Numbered from the stretch's first letter, positions 51,679-60,449 are shown. The stretch: 64,000 nucleotides of DNA from Blastopirellula sediminis (GCF_020966755.1 NZ_JAJKFT010000001.1:124001-188000); one strand, 5' to 3'. The notes: generated by a model from the letters alone, not told the origin. Numbers and translations are program-made.

Positions 51679-53466
51679 TTAAGGGGCCGCTTGGGCGGCG
51701 ACCTCTTGGACCAGCGGCAACCGATAGCAGGCCGCTTCCTGCGAGTTGCGGACGTAAAGCCGATCGCTGACGACGACCGGATGGTTCCAGGTCTTGCCTT
51801 CCAGCGCCGGCAGTTTCGCCAATTCGACCAATTCCTCCGGATCGGCTTTCAGCAGAATCGCTTCTCCTTCTTCGCTGATCACCAGCAGCAAGTCGCTATC
51901 GGCGAGCAGTAGAACTTGCCCTTTGCCGTAACGGCCTCCTTTCCAGTTGCGATCCCCGGTCGCCAGGTCGATGCTGCTGAAGATCGCGACGTCAAAACCA
52001 TAGGCGTGCCCTTTGTGGACGACCATGTCGTTGAAGTCGGGCTTCATGTTGCGGGAGGTCCAAAGTTCTTCCGCGGTCAACTCGTCCCCCGATTTGTTGA
52101 TCCGAATTGCATGCGTTCCCTGCCCCAGCCCGGTTGGGATCAGGATCGTATCATCGTCTATCACTTCCGGTTGAACGGCTCGATACCCTTCGTAGACCCA
52201 CTCAAAATTGAGTCGCACTTTGCCGGTCGCCGGGTCGATCAGATCCAGGCCAAGGTCGGTCAGCATCAAGATCAGCGGCTCGCCGGCGACGGTCGCAAAT
52301 TGCGGCGAACTGTAAGATTTGGTCCCCGATGGCGCCGACCAGCGAATTTCGCCGGTCGCGGCGTCGAGCGCGAGCAGTCCCTTATCTCCTGGGGCGCCGG
52401 AATAGCAGATAACCAGAGAGTCGACCACCAGCGGCGAGGCCGAAAAGCCCCACATCGGCGTTTCGCATTCGGCCAACTCACGCAGGTCCTGCTTCCAAAC
52501 GACTTCGCCGGTCGCTGCATCCAGACGCATCAGATAGCCGGTCGAACCCATCGCGTAGAGTCCACCGTCAGCCAATGTCGGAGTGGCGCGGGGACCGGGA
52601 CCGCCGAGCGGGTCTTCGATCCGCGACTCGATCTCCTGTTTCCAGATTTCTTTGCCGGTGTCGGCGGCGTAGCAGACGATCGCTTCGTTCGGCCCGCGTT
52701 GCTCTTGCGTGAAGAGATAGTCGCCGGCGATGACGAACGACGACCAGCCAGGGCCGACGAACGACTTCCAAAGTAACTCGGGCGGGTTGGCGCTCCAGTC
52801 GCTATCGATTTTCGGGCCATGTTGGCGAGCGTCGCGGTTCGGGCCGCGGAAGCCGGGCCAAGTTGGATTGGCGAGCGCCGCCTGTAGTTCGGCGACGACG
52901 TTTTGGGCTGGCGCGGCGGCGCCAGGTTGGGCCAACAACTTTTCTTCGTTGGTGGGAGTCCACCGCCAAGAGAGCGTCATCCCGAAATCTCCCCACATCC
53001 CTGCACTTCGCAAGAGCGTTGAGTAGCCGAACCCCGCGATCGCTACCAAGAGGGCAATGACGGTCCTACGGAACGACAACAGCTGCGCACAGACGATCGT
53101 CGCCAGTGCGAACCCGGCGAATCCCATTGGCAACGTGACAGTCAGCGTACCAGGGCCGATCATCGATTTGTCGACCGTCGCTACCGTAATCACTAGCGCG
53201 GCGATCAACACGACGAAGCCGGTCAGACGTTCGTACCAAGCAGCCCGACTGGCAATTAACCACCACAGCAAAATGGCGATGCTGCAGAGCGCCGGCCCGA
53301 ACGCAGCCGACATCCAGAGCATCGGCGGTCCATCTTCCAGCATGAGCGGCAAGTAGCGCAACACCGCCATCCCGATCAGCAGGAGAATGGGAGGCCAGAT
53401 GCGGAGCGGTTTTAGCCGCGACGTCGGTTCCGCTTGTTCGATCGGTTCGCTCGATTCCGCACTCAT
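51679..53466 (-). CDS. Membrane-anchored PQQ-like beta-propeller protein
   Basis: A 595-residue protein. The first 170 residues have about five membrane spans (e.g. IWPPILLLIGMAVLRYLPLM; GFVVLIAALVITVATV). The rest is a PQQ-repeat beta-propeller starting at WPGFRGPNRDARQHGP, with repeated blades such as VVCYAADTGKEIWKQEIES-type motifs (about residues 270-580). Planctomycetes encode many such proteins; the propeller need not bind PQQ. Substrate or partner not evident. Transcribed alone. Confidence 0.9.
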   Translation of the reverse strand: MSAESSEPIEQAEPTSRLKPLRIWPPILLLIGMAVLRYLPLMLEDGPPMLWMSAAFGPALCSIAILLWWLIASRAAWYERLTGFVVLIAALVITVATVDKSMIGPGTLTVTLPMGFAGFALATIVCAQLLSFRRTVIALLVAIAGFGYSTLLRSAGMWGDFGMTLSWRWTPTNEEKLLAQPGAAAPAQNVVAELQAALANPTWPGFRGPNRDARQHGPKIDSDWSANPPELLWKSFVGPGWSSFVIAGDYLFTQEQRGPNEAIVCYAADTGKEIWKQEIESRIEDPLGGPGPRATPTLADGGLYAMGSTGYLMRLDAATGEVVWKQDLRELAECETPMWGFSASPLVVDSLVICYSGAPGDKGLLALDAATGEIRWSAPSGTKSYSSPQFATVAGEPLILMLTDLGLDLIDPATGKVRLNFEWVYEGYRAVQPEVIDDDTILIPTGLGQGTHAIRINKSGDELTAEELWTSRNMKPDFNDMVVHKGHAYGFDVAIFSSIDLATGDRNWKGGRYGKGQVLLLADSDLLLVISEEGEAILLKADPEELVELAKLPALEGKTWNHPVVVSDRLYVRNSQEAACYRLPLVQEVAAQAAP

Positions 53467-53556
53467 CGCATCGTTCCTGAAAGAGGCAAGGACAGGGAAC
53501 TCGTAGCACGCGTCATGGTCGGTGCGAGCGTCGGTGCGGTCGCACGTTGCGGTCGT

Positions 53557-54015
53557 TTATTCGGCACAAGGAGGAAATGGATCGATCCCGTCCGAGCCGA
53601 CGTTGATTTCCATTCGCCACAGCATGTCGCGGAGCGTTTCAATTTCCTGGGCCGAAAAACCGGCTCGCAGCTCTTTGTCGAACTTGACCGCGGCGGTTTT
53701 CATCTGCTCGAACTTCGTGCGACCCGCTTGGGTCAGCGTTACCTGGTGAACGCGGCGATTTTCTGGATCGCGGGTTCGGGTAAGCAATCCTTCCGCTTCC
53801 ATGCCATTGAGGTGATGCGTGAGGGTCGGGCCTTGAATCCCGACAGCCGCCGCCAACTCGGTCTGCGCGCGATGTTCCTGTTGCACGAGAGCTAGCAGGA
53901 CAAACCAGGTCGGCATCGAACCTCCGGATTCGGCCAGCGCATCCTCAAATGCGCGAGCGACTACCTTGGTCGTCAGCGCCAATTGACGCCCGATGGGCGT
54001 TTGCTTCGGTTTCAT
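53557..54015 (-). CDS. MarR family transcriptional regulator
   Basis: A 152-residue winged-helix regulator: LVQQEHRAQTELAAAVGIQG, TLTHHLNGMEAEGLLTRTRD and PENRRVHQVTLTQAGRTKFE (wing). The ATG at 54013-54015 is preferred; the frame extends to 54075 but the added residues look non-coding. Divergence is absent: the DoxX gene lies upstream on the same strand, 79 bases away, and could be regulated by it, but no operator was identified. Confidence 0.92.
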   Translation of the reverse strand: MKPKQTPIGRQLALTTKVVARAFEDALAESGGSMPTWFVLLALVQQEHRAQTELAAAVGIQGPTLTHHLNGMEAEGLLTRTRDPENRRVHQVTLTQAGRTKFEQMKTAAVKFDKELRAGFSAQEIETLRDMLWRMEINVGSDGIDPFPPCAE

Positions 54016-54094
54016 GTTTGAAACGATAGACGTCGAACGATTCGAAGTCAATCGGTTGCGTGAGCTTTGTTCCAATCTTCATTGTTTAGGCTCG

Positions 54095-54547
54095 TCAGCC
54101 GCGTTTTCGCCAGAGCGACGGACCGGTTGTCGACGGATCAAGCGTCGCCAATAGGAACGAAGCGGCGGCCGCTGTCCAGACGGAGTAGCTGAGCGGGCCT
54201 TCGGGGCCGGTCGCCAACGTCATGCTTACCCCGAAACTGAGCAAAAGGATTCCGCTTAACAGCGCAACGCGGCGAATTGCGATCCCGGCGAGCAGCGCGA
54301 CGGCAAGCGTCACTTCCAGAACCGTTGCCGTCCATCCGACCGTGTTCGCCAGGTTTCCCGGCAAGAACCAGAGCAAAAGTCGGGTGTAGGCGAGGAACTG
54401 CTCCATGTTTCCCCACGCAACCTCGCTTGAACCGAGTTTGGTCCAAATCCCAAAGCGGTCGGCGACCGCCGACAAGAAGGAAGCGGCGAGAGCGACTCGG
54501 ACAAACGTTGCGGCGTACGGAAGAAAGCGAGAAGCGGTTGGCGACAC
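54095..54547 (-). CDS. DoxX-like membrane protein
   Basis: A 150-residue protein with four membrane segments (about 10-28, 52-72, 73-95, 100-140) and the DoxX-type pattern FVRVALAASFLSAVADRFGI near the start and AVALLAGIAIRRVALLSGIL in the middle. The start codon is GTG (54545-54547). Role in the family is unclear, often redox or stress related. Likely in the same unit as the MarR gene. Confidence 0.85.
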   Translation of the reverse strand: MSPTASRFLPYAATFVRVALAASFLSAVADRFGIWTKLGSSEVAWGNMEQFLAYTRLLLWFLPGNLANTVGWTATVLEVTLAVALLAGIAIRRVALLSGILLLSFGVSMTLATGPEGPLSYSVWTAAAASFLLATLDPSTTGPSLWRKRG

Positions 54548-54650
54548 GTTGTGACTCTATAAATGGGGCTTGCGGTTCACGGCAAAACCCGATTCTAGGA
54601 TCCAACTGGCACGGTTCCAGATCCACTTCGCAGTGAATTCATAGGGCCAA

Positions 54651-54869
54651 TTATTGCGACCAGAATTCCATCGAACCGTCATGGGATTGCTCGGTAGCTT
54701 GTTCCGTTGATGGTCGCATAACTTGAACGGTCATCGCGAAATCAGATTGGCATCCACGTTGACCGATCTGTGCGAGTCGATCGGCAGGATCGACGACGAT
54801 GGTGCGAAATCGACGGTTGCGAGTATTGCGAAGCAGTTTCGCTTCGATCAGACGGAGCTGCGTCTCCAT
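54651..54869 (-). CDS. Small hypothetical protein
   Basis: A 72-residue frame starting METQLRLIEAKLLRNTRNRR with AGGAAAGG eight bases before the ATG at 54867-54869. The N-terminus is a basic helix and the rest is polar. No family recognised. Support is the ribosome site and the isolated position between two genes. Confidence 0.45.
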   Translation of the reverse strand: METQLRLIEAKLLRNTRNRRFRTIVVDPADRLAQIGQRGCQSDFAMTVQVMRPSTEQATEQSHDGSMEFWSQ

Positions 54870-55055
54870 GCGATTAACCTTTCCTGGGCGTCGTAGGACG
54901 TACCGTCAACGACGTGATTTTCCTTCGCCCGCTTAACTCGAAGTGGATTGCAGTTCACATGCCAAACGTAGGAAAAGCGGTTTTGGCGCCAATTTCAGGC
55001 GGATTCGCGCTTTCGATTCACCCACGTTGATCGGCGGCCGACCAGTGGTTGTCGA

Positions 55056-56321
55056 TTAGGCGGCGCGGCGGATTTCTTCGGGGTAGCCAAAGCCGCTCGC
55101 AGCTTTGTTCCAGCGGCGAATCGCAACTGCAACCAGATGCCCGCCGAAGGCGACTGAAAGCTTGAGCGCGTGTTGCGCCTTGAGCTGACGCCCCACTTGG
55201 GGAATGCAATCGAGATCACATTCGGGGTCGGGAGTTCGCAGATTTGAGGTCGGCGGGATGAAGCCGTCTCGCAGCGCCAGCGTGGTGATCGCCAGTTCGA
55301 CGCTTCCCGACGCGTTGACCAAATGACCGAGCATCGACTTCAGGCTGCTGACGCATGTCCGCTGCGCTTGAATGCCGAACGCGCCGCGAATGCCGCGGAT
55401 CTCGTTAATGTCGTTTTGCTTGGTGCCGGTGCCGTGGCAGTTGACGTATTCGATGTCGCGCGGCGTCAAGTCGCTCACGCGGAGCGTATCGGTCAGCAGA
55501 CGCTCAAGCGCGATGCTTTCCATATCGAGCCCGGTTACGTGATGCGCTTCCGATAGACAGCGGCAACCGAGGATCTCGGCGTAGATCTTGGCGCCGCGAG
55601 CCATCGCATGACTCAGCCGCTCGATCACGAACATCGCCGAGCCTTCTCCCATCACAAAACCGTTCCGATTTTTATCGAACGGGCGACAAGAGTTTTTCGG
55701 GTCTTCGCTATCCGAAAGAACCCGCATGCTGCGGAATCCGGCCGCGAAGAGGGGATCGATCGTTTCGCCGCTGCCGACCAGCGCGATGTCGCATTGATTG
55801 TCGCGAATCGCCCGTACGGCGCTGAGCATGTCGACCAGGCCGCTCGCACACGCAGTCGAATGGCAAATCCGTGGACCCATCAAGCCGTAGCGATTGGCGA
55901 TTTGTCCGCACGAGGTGTTCGGGTAGAGCTGTTTCCACCACTGATTGCCGGTGGTGATCCAGTTGATTTTACGCCCTTCGATGACGCTCCGTCCCGCGGC
56001 GTCTCCCATGTGCCCGCTGATGGCGCATCCGAAGCGATCAAGATCGACGTCGCTGAGATCAATTTGCGAGTCGCGCATCGCTTCTTCGGCCGCGATGTCA
56101 TTCAGCTGCATCGGCTTCATGACGTCGGGATTTTGATTCGGAAGATCGACCGGCGCGCCCAGGACCATATTGTCCGGAATCGGCCCGAGGTTCGTCATTC
56201 GGCGGATCCCACATTCGCCCCGCTGGGCGGCACGCCATGTCGATTCACGGTCCCGGCCGATCGAAGTGATCATGCCGATTCCGGTGATGACGACAGGTTC
56301 TGTAGGAAGATGCGAAATCAC
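55056..56321 (-). CDS. Stand-alone beta-ketoacyl-ACP synthase-type protein
   Basis: A thiolase-fold ketosynthase of about 421 residues: VVITGIGMITSIGRDRESTW at the start, the catalytic Cys in CHSTACASGLVDML, the first His in YVNCHGTGTKQND and the second in KSMLGHLVNASGSVELAI. All three catalytic residues of KAS I/II are kept. No ACP, ketoreductase or acyltransferase is near. The start is uncertain; GTG 56321 is used and TTG 56360 is less likely. Substrate chain unknown. Confidence 0.88.
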   Translation of the reverse strand: MISHLPTEPVVITGIGMITSIGRDRESTWRAAQRGECGIRRMTNLGPIPDNMVLGAPVDLPNQNPDVMKPMQLNDIAAEEAMRDSQIDLSDVDLDRFGCAISGHMGDAAGRSVIEGRKINWITTGNQWWKQLYPNTSCGQIANRYGLMGPRICHSTACASGLVDMLSAVRAIRDNQCDIALVGSGETIDPLFAAGFRSMRVLSDSEDPKNSCRPFDKNRNGFVMGEGSAMFVIERLSHAMARGAKIYAEILGCRCLSEAHHVTGLDMESIALERLLTDTLRVSDLTPRDIEYVNCHGTGTKQNDINEIRGIRGAFGIQAQRTCVSSLKSMLGHLVNASGSVELAITTLALRDGFIPPTSNLRTPDPECDLDCIPQVGRQLKAQHALKLSVAFGGHLVAVAIRRWNKAASGFGYPEEIRRAA

Positions 56322-56657
56322 GAAACAAACCAAATGGGCGTAGTTTTCCGAGTAGGTCAAAAGGCTGGGTGACTGCGGTCTCCGAAGCGGGGCGAAGAGT
56401 ACGAAAAATCTCGATCCGCCGCGACACCAATTTCTGTGGGATACGGCTAGGTGGGATTTCGACCCACTTTGCGGCGGCGTTTCGCAATTTACGGAAAAGT
56501 TGGCCCGCGGCGCTTGCGAATCAGGCCAGATCCGCTACACTTCTGGACGTGGGATTTGAGCCCACTTACGGAAAGCTTTAGTCAATCTTGTGGGAAATCG
56601 GCCCAGAACCGGATTTAGGCTCCGCCCGCAACCTGCCCGGGGATTTCCTCGACAGAT
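56322..56657 (+). other. Intergenic region upstream of mraZ
   Basis: 336 bases between divergent genes, with no supported gene. It contains three GTGGG-N7-CCCAC-type palindromes, listed separately, and a tRNA-like but rejected fold at 56542-56608. Confidence 0.6.
56451..56606 (+). promoter_or_regulatory. Three palindromes, candidate MraZ operators
   Basis: GTGGG-ATTTCGA-CCCAC (56451-56467), GTGGG-ATTTGAG-CCCAC (56549-56565) and GTGGG-AAATCGG-CCCAG (56590-56606) lie 52-207 bases before the mraZ ATG; a lone GTGGG half-site is at 56436. MraZ proteins are known to bind TGGGN-type direct repeats near their own promoter. Here the sites are palindromes with TGGGA half-sites, so self-regulation is plausible but the geometry differs from the known boxes. 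Confidence 0.5.
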
Positions 56658-57140
56658 ATGGCGACCGCTGACTTCATCCTGGGCGAGTTCAACCGCAAGA
56701 TCGACGAGCGATTCCGCTTGTCGATTCCAACGGAATTGGCCGACCCTCTTTGCGAGAATTCGGCCGACCTAATCCTGGTCAAAGAGCGGCCTGGCTGTCT
56801 GAGTTTGTGGAACTCGGCCCAGTGGCAGGCGAAGCTCGACGCAGGGGTCAACCTGGTGAAAGCCAAGATTGACGCCGGTCGCCTGGAAGGTCGGATCGCC
56901 GACGTGCAGATGTTGGGGCGGTTGTTGTCCACACGTCAACGCAACGTGCAGTTGGCGGCCAAAGGGCGACTGCTGATTCCAGAAGGATTTCGCGAGTTTT
57001 TAGGAGTCGAAGCAGGAGGCGAAGTGCTGATCGTTGGCGCCGCCGTCTGTGTGGAGATTTGGCGAGCTGACGCCTGGCTGTCGAACCTCGAGGCCCAGAT
57101 GCCTGAGTTCCGCAGCTTGCTCGACGGTTTGTCCAACTAG
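56658..57140 (+). CDS. mraZ: MraZ-like AbrB-fold transcriptional regulator
   Basis: A 160-residue protein with two SpoVT-AbrB halves: FILGEFNRKIDERFRLSIPT (first) and NVQLAAKGRLLIPEGFREFL (second), plus VEIWRADAWLSNLEAQM near the end. This is the MraZ architecture, a nucleoid-type repressor that normally heads the dcw cluster with rsmH and ftsL. Neither follows here, and planctomycetes lack FtsZ. It is monocistronic with palindromes upstream and a terminator 155 bases downstream. An alternative is a more distant AbrB regulator. Confidence 0.85.
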   Translation: MATADFILGEFNRKIDERFRLSIPTELADPLCENSADLILVKERPGCLSLWNSAQWQAKLDAGVNLVKAKIDAGRLEGRIADVQMLGRLLSTRQRNVQLAAKGRLLIPEGFREFLGVEAGGEVLIVGAAVCVEIWRADAWLSNLEAQMPEFRSLLDGLSN

Positions 57141-57295
57141 CAATACATCACGTACCCCCGGTGATTCGTATCGACTGATCGTCAACTGAGAAGCTGTTTA
57201 GTCCACAGTGCTTAGATTGATGGCAAGACACATCCAAGGATGGCCAAATTCGGCATGGAAGCCGAGCTTTTAGTCGATACTTGCACCGATTAATG
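57141..57295 (+). other. Transcribed-looking spacer between mraZ and its terminator
   Basis: 155 bases from the mraZ stop to the terminator at 57296, unusually long for a 3' end in this window. It has no supported ORF. It could be an untranslated tail or a small RNA ending at the same terminator; the whole gap to the next start (57141-57476) is 336 bases. Confidence 0.4.
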
Positions 57296-57337
57296 GCCGC
57301 TGAATCCAGATTAGTCCCCTGGATTCAGCGGCTTTTT
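57296..57337 (+). terminator. Intrinsic terminator downstream of mraZ
   Basis: Perfect 14-bp stem GCCGCTGAATCCAG/CTGGATTCAGCGGC with a nine-base loop, followed by TTTTTC. Confidence 0.93.
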
Positions 57338-57476
57338 CTTTGCGCTTGCGGTCGATTTGGACTCCAACCGATCGTTATGCGCACGCGTCTCTCGCTTTTG
57401 CCTGTTTTCCCGTGATTGGTTCTACCGATTTGCTAGACTCCGGCTTTTCCTTCCTTCTCGGAAAAAGTCGACCACG

Positions 57477-58736
57477 ATGGACCAGCACGTCAGCGCAACG
57501 CACGACGGTACCGATGCTGCCGAGAAGCCGGTCGCCAAGCCGCAGCGTTTTCGCTCGCTCGACGTTTTCCGCGGCGCTTCGGTCGCGCTGATGATCCTGG
57601 TCAACAATCCGGGAACCTGGTCGGCGATGTATCCGCCGCTTCAGCATGCCGAGTGGCACGGCTGCACGCCGACCGATCTGGTCTTTCCCTTCTTCCTGTT
57701 CGCCGTCGGCAACGCGCTGGCGTTTGTCTTTATGCGAATGGAGAATGCTAGCACTATTGAAGTCGCGCAGCGGATTGCGCTCCGCACGTTCCTAATCTTT
57801 GCGATCGGCTTTTTGCTGAATCTGTTTCCTTTCGTCCGTTGGGACGACGCTGGCGAGTTGGCATTCAAGTCTCTGGAGCATTGCCGGATCTTCGGCGTGC
57901 TGCAGCGAATTGCGCTCAGCTTTGGTGGAGCGGCGACGCTCGTCTGGTTGCTGGGCCGCGATGGAAAGACGCGCGGCGTGCTGATTGCGACGGCAATCTT
58001 GCTGGTCGGCTATTGGATCGCCTGCATCATGCTTGGCGACGCGACCGATCCGTACAGTCTCGAAGGTTTTATTGGGACGAAGCTTGATCGGGCGCTGTTG
58101 GGCGAAAGCCATCTCTATCACGGCGAAGGAGTCCCCTTCGATCCGGAAGGGCTCTTCAGCACGATTCCTGGCATCGCCCAGGTAATGATCGGTTGGGTGG
58201 TCGGGCAGATGATGCTGCGCTCGGAGAAGAATTTGGCGCTGGTCGGGCGGTTGATGCTCGTCGGCGTTCATCTGCTGCTGATCGCCTACTTGTGGCAGCT
58301 AACCTTTCCGCTGAATAAGAAGATCTGGACTTCGTCGTTTGTGTTGCATACTTGCGGTCTGGCGACGCTGGTGTTGGCGTCAATCAATTACTGGATGGAA
58401 GTCCCAGCCGGCGAATCGCCGAATTTCCCGCGAATCTCGTCCGCAGCGCGATCGCTTCTCGGTGGGCTGTTTCGCTTCTTCGAAGTCTTCGGCAAGAACC
58501 CGCTCTTCATCTTCGTCTTCAGCGCTGTGGTGGTGAAACTGCTCGCCCTGTTTCGCTGGCATCCCGAGGGGAGCGATCGCTGGACCAGTCCGCTGCCATG
58601 GCTCTACGGCAACTTCTTCCGCTGGGATGACGTCGATCCGCGACTCGGCTCGTTTCTCTTCAGCGTTTGTCTGTTAGCGGTTTATTGGCTGATTGTGGCG
58701 CTGATGGACCGCCGCAAGATCTACATCCGGGTATAG
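57477..58736 (+). CDS. NagX/HGSNAT-like membrane acyltransferase (DUF5009 type)
   Basis: A 419-residue membrane protein with about ten spans. The start of the domain, FRSLDVFRGASVALMILVNN, and HAEWHGCTPTDLVFPFFLFA match the heparan-alpha-glucosaminide N-acetyltransferase/NagX family, including the His in AEWHG. Later LEHCRIFGVLQRIALSFG and FFEVFGKNPLFIFVFSAVVV are also family blocks. The ATG at 57477 is used; the frame extends upstream into the terminator region. Possibly acetylates sugars across the membrane. Confidence 0.88.
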   Translation: MDQHVSATHDGTDAAEKPVAKPQRFRSLDVFRGASVALMILVNNPGTWSAMYPPLQHAEWHGCTPTDLVFPFFLFAVGNALAFVFMRMENASTIEVAQRIALRTFLIFAIGFLLNLFPFVRWDDAGELAFKSLEHCRIFGVLQRIALSFGGAATLVWLLGRDGKTRGVLIATAILLVGYWIACIMLGDATDPYSLEGFIGTKLDRALLGESHLYHGEGVPFDPEGLFSTIPGIAQVMIGWVVGQMMLRSEKNLALVGRLMLVGVHLLLIAYLWQLTFPLNKKIWTSSFVLHTCGLATLVLASINYWMEVPAGESPNFPRISSAARSLLGGLFRFFEVFGKNPLFIFVFSAVVVKLLALFRWHPEGSDRWTSPLPWLYGNFFRWDDVDPRLGSFLFSVCLLAVYWLIVALMDRRKIYIRV

Positions 58737-58757
58737 TCGTAGCGCAGGAGCGTTGCT

Positions 58758-59369
58758 CTACGCTGCTCCGCCCGCTTGGTCCCACGCTTTCATTACGTTT
58801 TCCGCAGACTTCAGCAAGGAGGACTTAGGGATGCCGTCGCGGGCTTGGATGGCGATTCCTTTGATGAAGGTGTCGAATAAGACAACCAGCGACTCGCGAT
58901 CCGCTTTCTTTGGCAGGTCGCCCCTTTTGACCGCTCGGTCGACGTAGTCGGCGATCGCGGACCGCGTGGCGGCCCGAGCCGAGGTTACGATCGCTTGGAT
59001 CTCCTGATTCTTGGCTGACAGATTGGTCCCTGCCAAAACCGCCATGCAGCCGAGCGGATGTTCCGATCCGGTTTGCACTTCGATGGTGCGCCGGAGGGTT
59101 TGTCGCAGTCCTTCGCGCGGCGGAAGCTGCGGATCTTGGAGTGGGGCGATGATATCGCCGCAGGTTTCCATGTAGAGGGCCATCGCTTCGGCGAAGAGTT
59201 GCGGTTTTGAGCCGAACGCGGCATAGAAACTGGCCGCCGAGATGCCGCCGAGCTCCTTTTGCAGATCGGCCACCGAAACCGCTTCGTAGCCATATTCCCA
59301 AAACAGGTGCATCGCCTGGCGGACGGCGTCATCTCGGTCAAACTCTCGCGGTCGGCCAGTTCTCGGCAT
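58758..59369 (-). CDS. TetR/AcrR family transcriptional regulator
   Basis: A 203-residue regulator starting MPRTGRPREFDRDDAVRQAM, with a TetR HTH (YGYEAVSVADLQKELGGISA, SFYAAFGSKPQLFAEAM) and a ligand domain containing HPLGCMAVLAGTNLS (AefR/YcdC-like branch). Divergent from the AhpD-like gene at 59534, whose promoter lies between them, so it likely represses that gene. Confidence 0.93.
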   Translation of the reverse strand: MPRTGRPREFDRDDAVRQAMHLFWEYGYEAVSVADLQKELGGISAASFYAAFGSKPQLFAEAMALYMETCGDIIAPLQDPQLPPREGLRQTLRRTIEVQTGSEHPLGCMAVLAGTNLSAKNQEIQAIVTSARAATRSAIADYVDRAVKRGDLPKKADRESLVVLFDTFIKGIAIQARDGIPKSSLLKSAENVMKAWDQAGGAA

Positions 59370-59419
59370 TGGTTCGGCGCCCTGATCGGAAATATGGAAT
59401 AAGTACTACAGAAGTCTAT

Positions 59420-59447
59420 TGACGCAGTTGGAGTCCTCGCTACGATT
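59420..59447 (+). promoter_or_regulatory. Candidate sigma70-type promoter of the AhpD-like gene
   Basis: TTGACG (59420-59425), a 16-base spacer, and TACGAT (59442-59447), 87 bases before the AhpD-like ATG and inside the divergent region shared with the TetR gene. Nearby ACTACAGAAGT and CTCTACAAGT look like related half-sites for the TetR protein. Confidence 0.55.
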
Positions 59448-59533
59448 GTATTTGTGGAGTGAGTGCTCTACAAGTCGCGGCTGGCCGATCAGGCGGCGAA
59501 ATTTCTTCAACTTCAGCGAAGCGAGCGTCTCTA

Positions 59534-59902
59534 ATGGAAAAGTCGAAGTGGGTCAAAATCTCGGAAGAATTGCCGGCGGTGGTGGGGGAACTGAATCGCG
59601 GACTGCCCGAATTTGGGGCGGCGTTTGTCGGCATTCAAAAAGCGGTCTGCAAGGACGGCGCCCTCTCCTACAAGACGAAAGAGCTGATTGCAGCGGCCCT
59701 GGCGATCGCCTCACGCTGTGAAGGCTGCATCTCTTACCACTTGAAGGCTTGTGCCGACCTGGGCGCCACGCGGGAGGAAATCTTGGAAGTCGCCTCCGTC
59801 GCCGTGATGATGGGGGGCGGCCCATCGCACTACTACGGATCGCAGGCGGTCAAAGCGTTTGATGATTTCGTCGCACAGAAAAAGCCGGTCTGTCAGGCGT
59901 AG
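59534..59902 (+). CDS. Carboxymuconolactone decarboxylase / AhpD-like protein
   Basis: A 122-residue protein of the CMD family. Core motif AALAIASRCEGCISYHLKAC contains the C-x2-C-x3-H redox site of AhpD-like members, followed by ATREEILEVASVAVMMGGGP. The ATG 59534 is the first good start. Possible peroxidase-type redox function. Divergent from and probably controlled by the TetR regulator; ends at the palindrome at 59929. Confidence 0.9.
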   Translation: MEKSKWVKISEELPAVVGELNRGLPEFGAAFVGIQKAVCKDGALSYKTKELIAAALAIASRCEGCISYHLKACADLGATREEILEVASVAVMMGGGPSHYYGSQAVKAFDDFVAQKKPVCQA

Positions 59903-59928
59903 TTTTATCGATCTGTTGCCGGCGGTCT

Positions 59929-59954
59929 TTTTGGGCGGCGATCGCCGCCCAAAA
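59929..59954. terminator. Perfect 26-bp palindrome, bidirectional terminator
   Basis: TTTTGGGCGGCGA and its exact complement TCGCCGCCCAAAA, placed between the convergent AhpD-like (59902) and hydrolase (59985) stops. Both strands end in TTTT or a short T run. Confidence 0.75.
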
Positions 59955-59984
59955 CAACGCTCTGACTGCTGTTCGGGACTAGCG

Positions 59985-60449
59985 TCACGCCGTCAGCCGA
60001 CGATAGTCCGCTTCCGAAATCTGGTCGGTCAGAAAGCGATACGACAGCACGTACTTTTGCATCCGCTCGGCGTCTCGTTCGAATTGATCGGGGCGGAGCA
60101 GCAGTCGCGAAAGATTGGCGTTATCGCGCAGGTCCGATAGTTTCACTTGTCGCGTGATCGGGTTCGCTTTGCAGGCGATGACGTAGTCGGCGTACGGCTG
60201 GTCCTTTTCGTGCGTGACCAGACGGAGCGCCGCGAGTACTTCGTCGCTGAAACCCTCTTGCTCTAGATCGTCGAACGTGAAGGAAGTATCTTCGACGACG
60301 TCATGCAGCACCGCGACGATTTGGGCCGCTTCTCCTTCGACCCCCATCATCACGCGGATCGGGTGCAACAGGTACGGTTGCCCCTGCTTGTCTTTGACGC
60401 CTGCGTGGGCCTGAGCGGCGATCGCTACCGCTTTTTCGATACTTGCCAT
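59985..60449 (-). CDS. Small alarmone hydrolase-like HD protein (MESH1/SpoT-HD type)
   Basis: A 154-residue stand-alone HD domain: AAQAHAGVKDKQGQPYLLHP, VAVLHDVVEDTSFTFDDLEQ (the HDVVEDT metal/catalytic motif) and ANPITRQVKLSDLRDNANLS. This matches single-domain (p)ppGpp hydrolases and has no synthetase or regulatory domains. It probably trims stringent-response nucleotides; an NADPH phosphatase role, as for MESH1, is also possible. Monocistronic. Confidence 0.9.
   Translation of the reverse strand: MASIEKAVAIAAQAHAGVKDKQGQPYLLHPIRVMMGVEGEAAQIVAVLHDVVEDTSFTFDDLEQEGFSDEVLAALRLVTHEKDQPYADYVIACKANPITRQVKLSDLRDNANLSRLLLRPDQFERDAERMQKYVLSYRFLTDQISEADYRRLTA

Noticed and set aside
56542-56608. tRNA-like fold on the minus strand (acceptor TCTGGGC/GTCCAGA, T-arm GTGGG-CTCAAAT-CCCAC)
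   Set aside because: Only about 67 nt, no acceptable D arm or anticodon stem, and position 33 is not T. The T-arm-like part is one of three similar palindromes, better read as operators.
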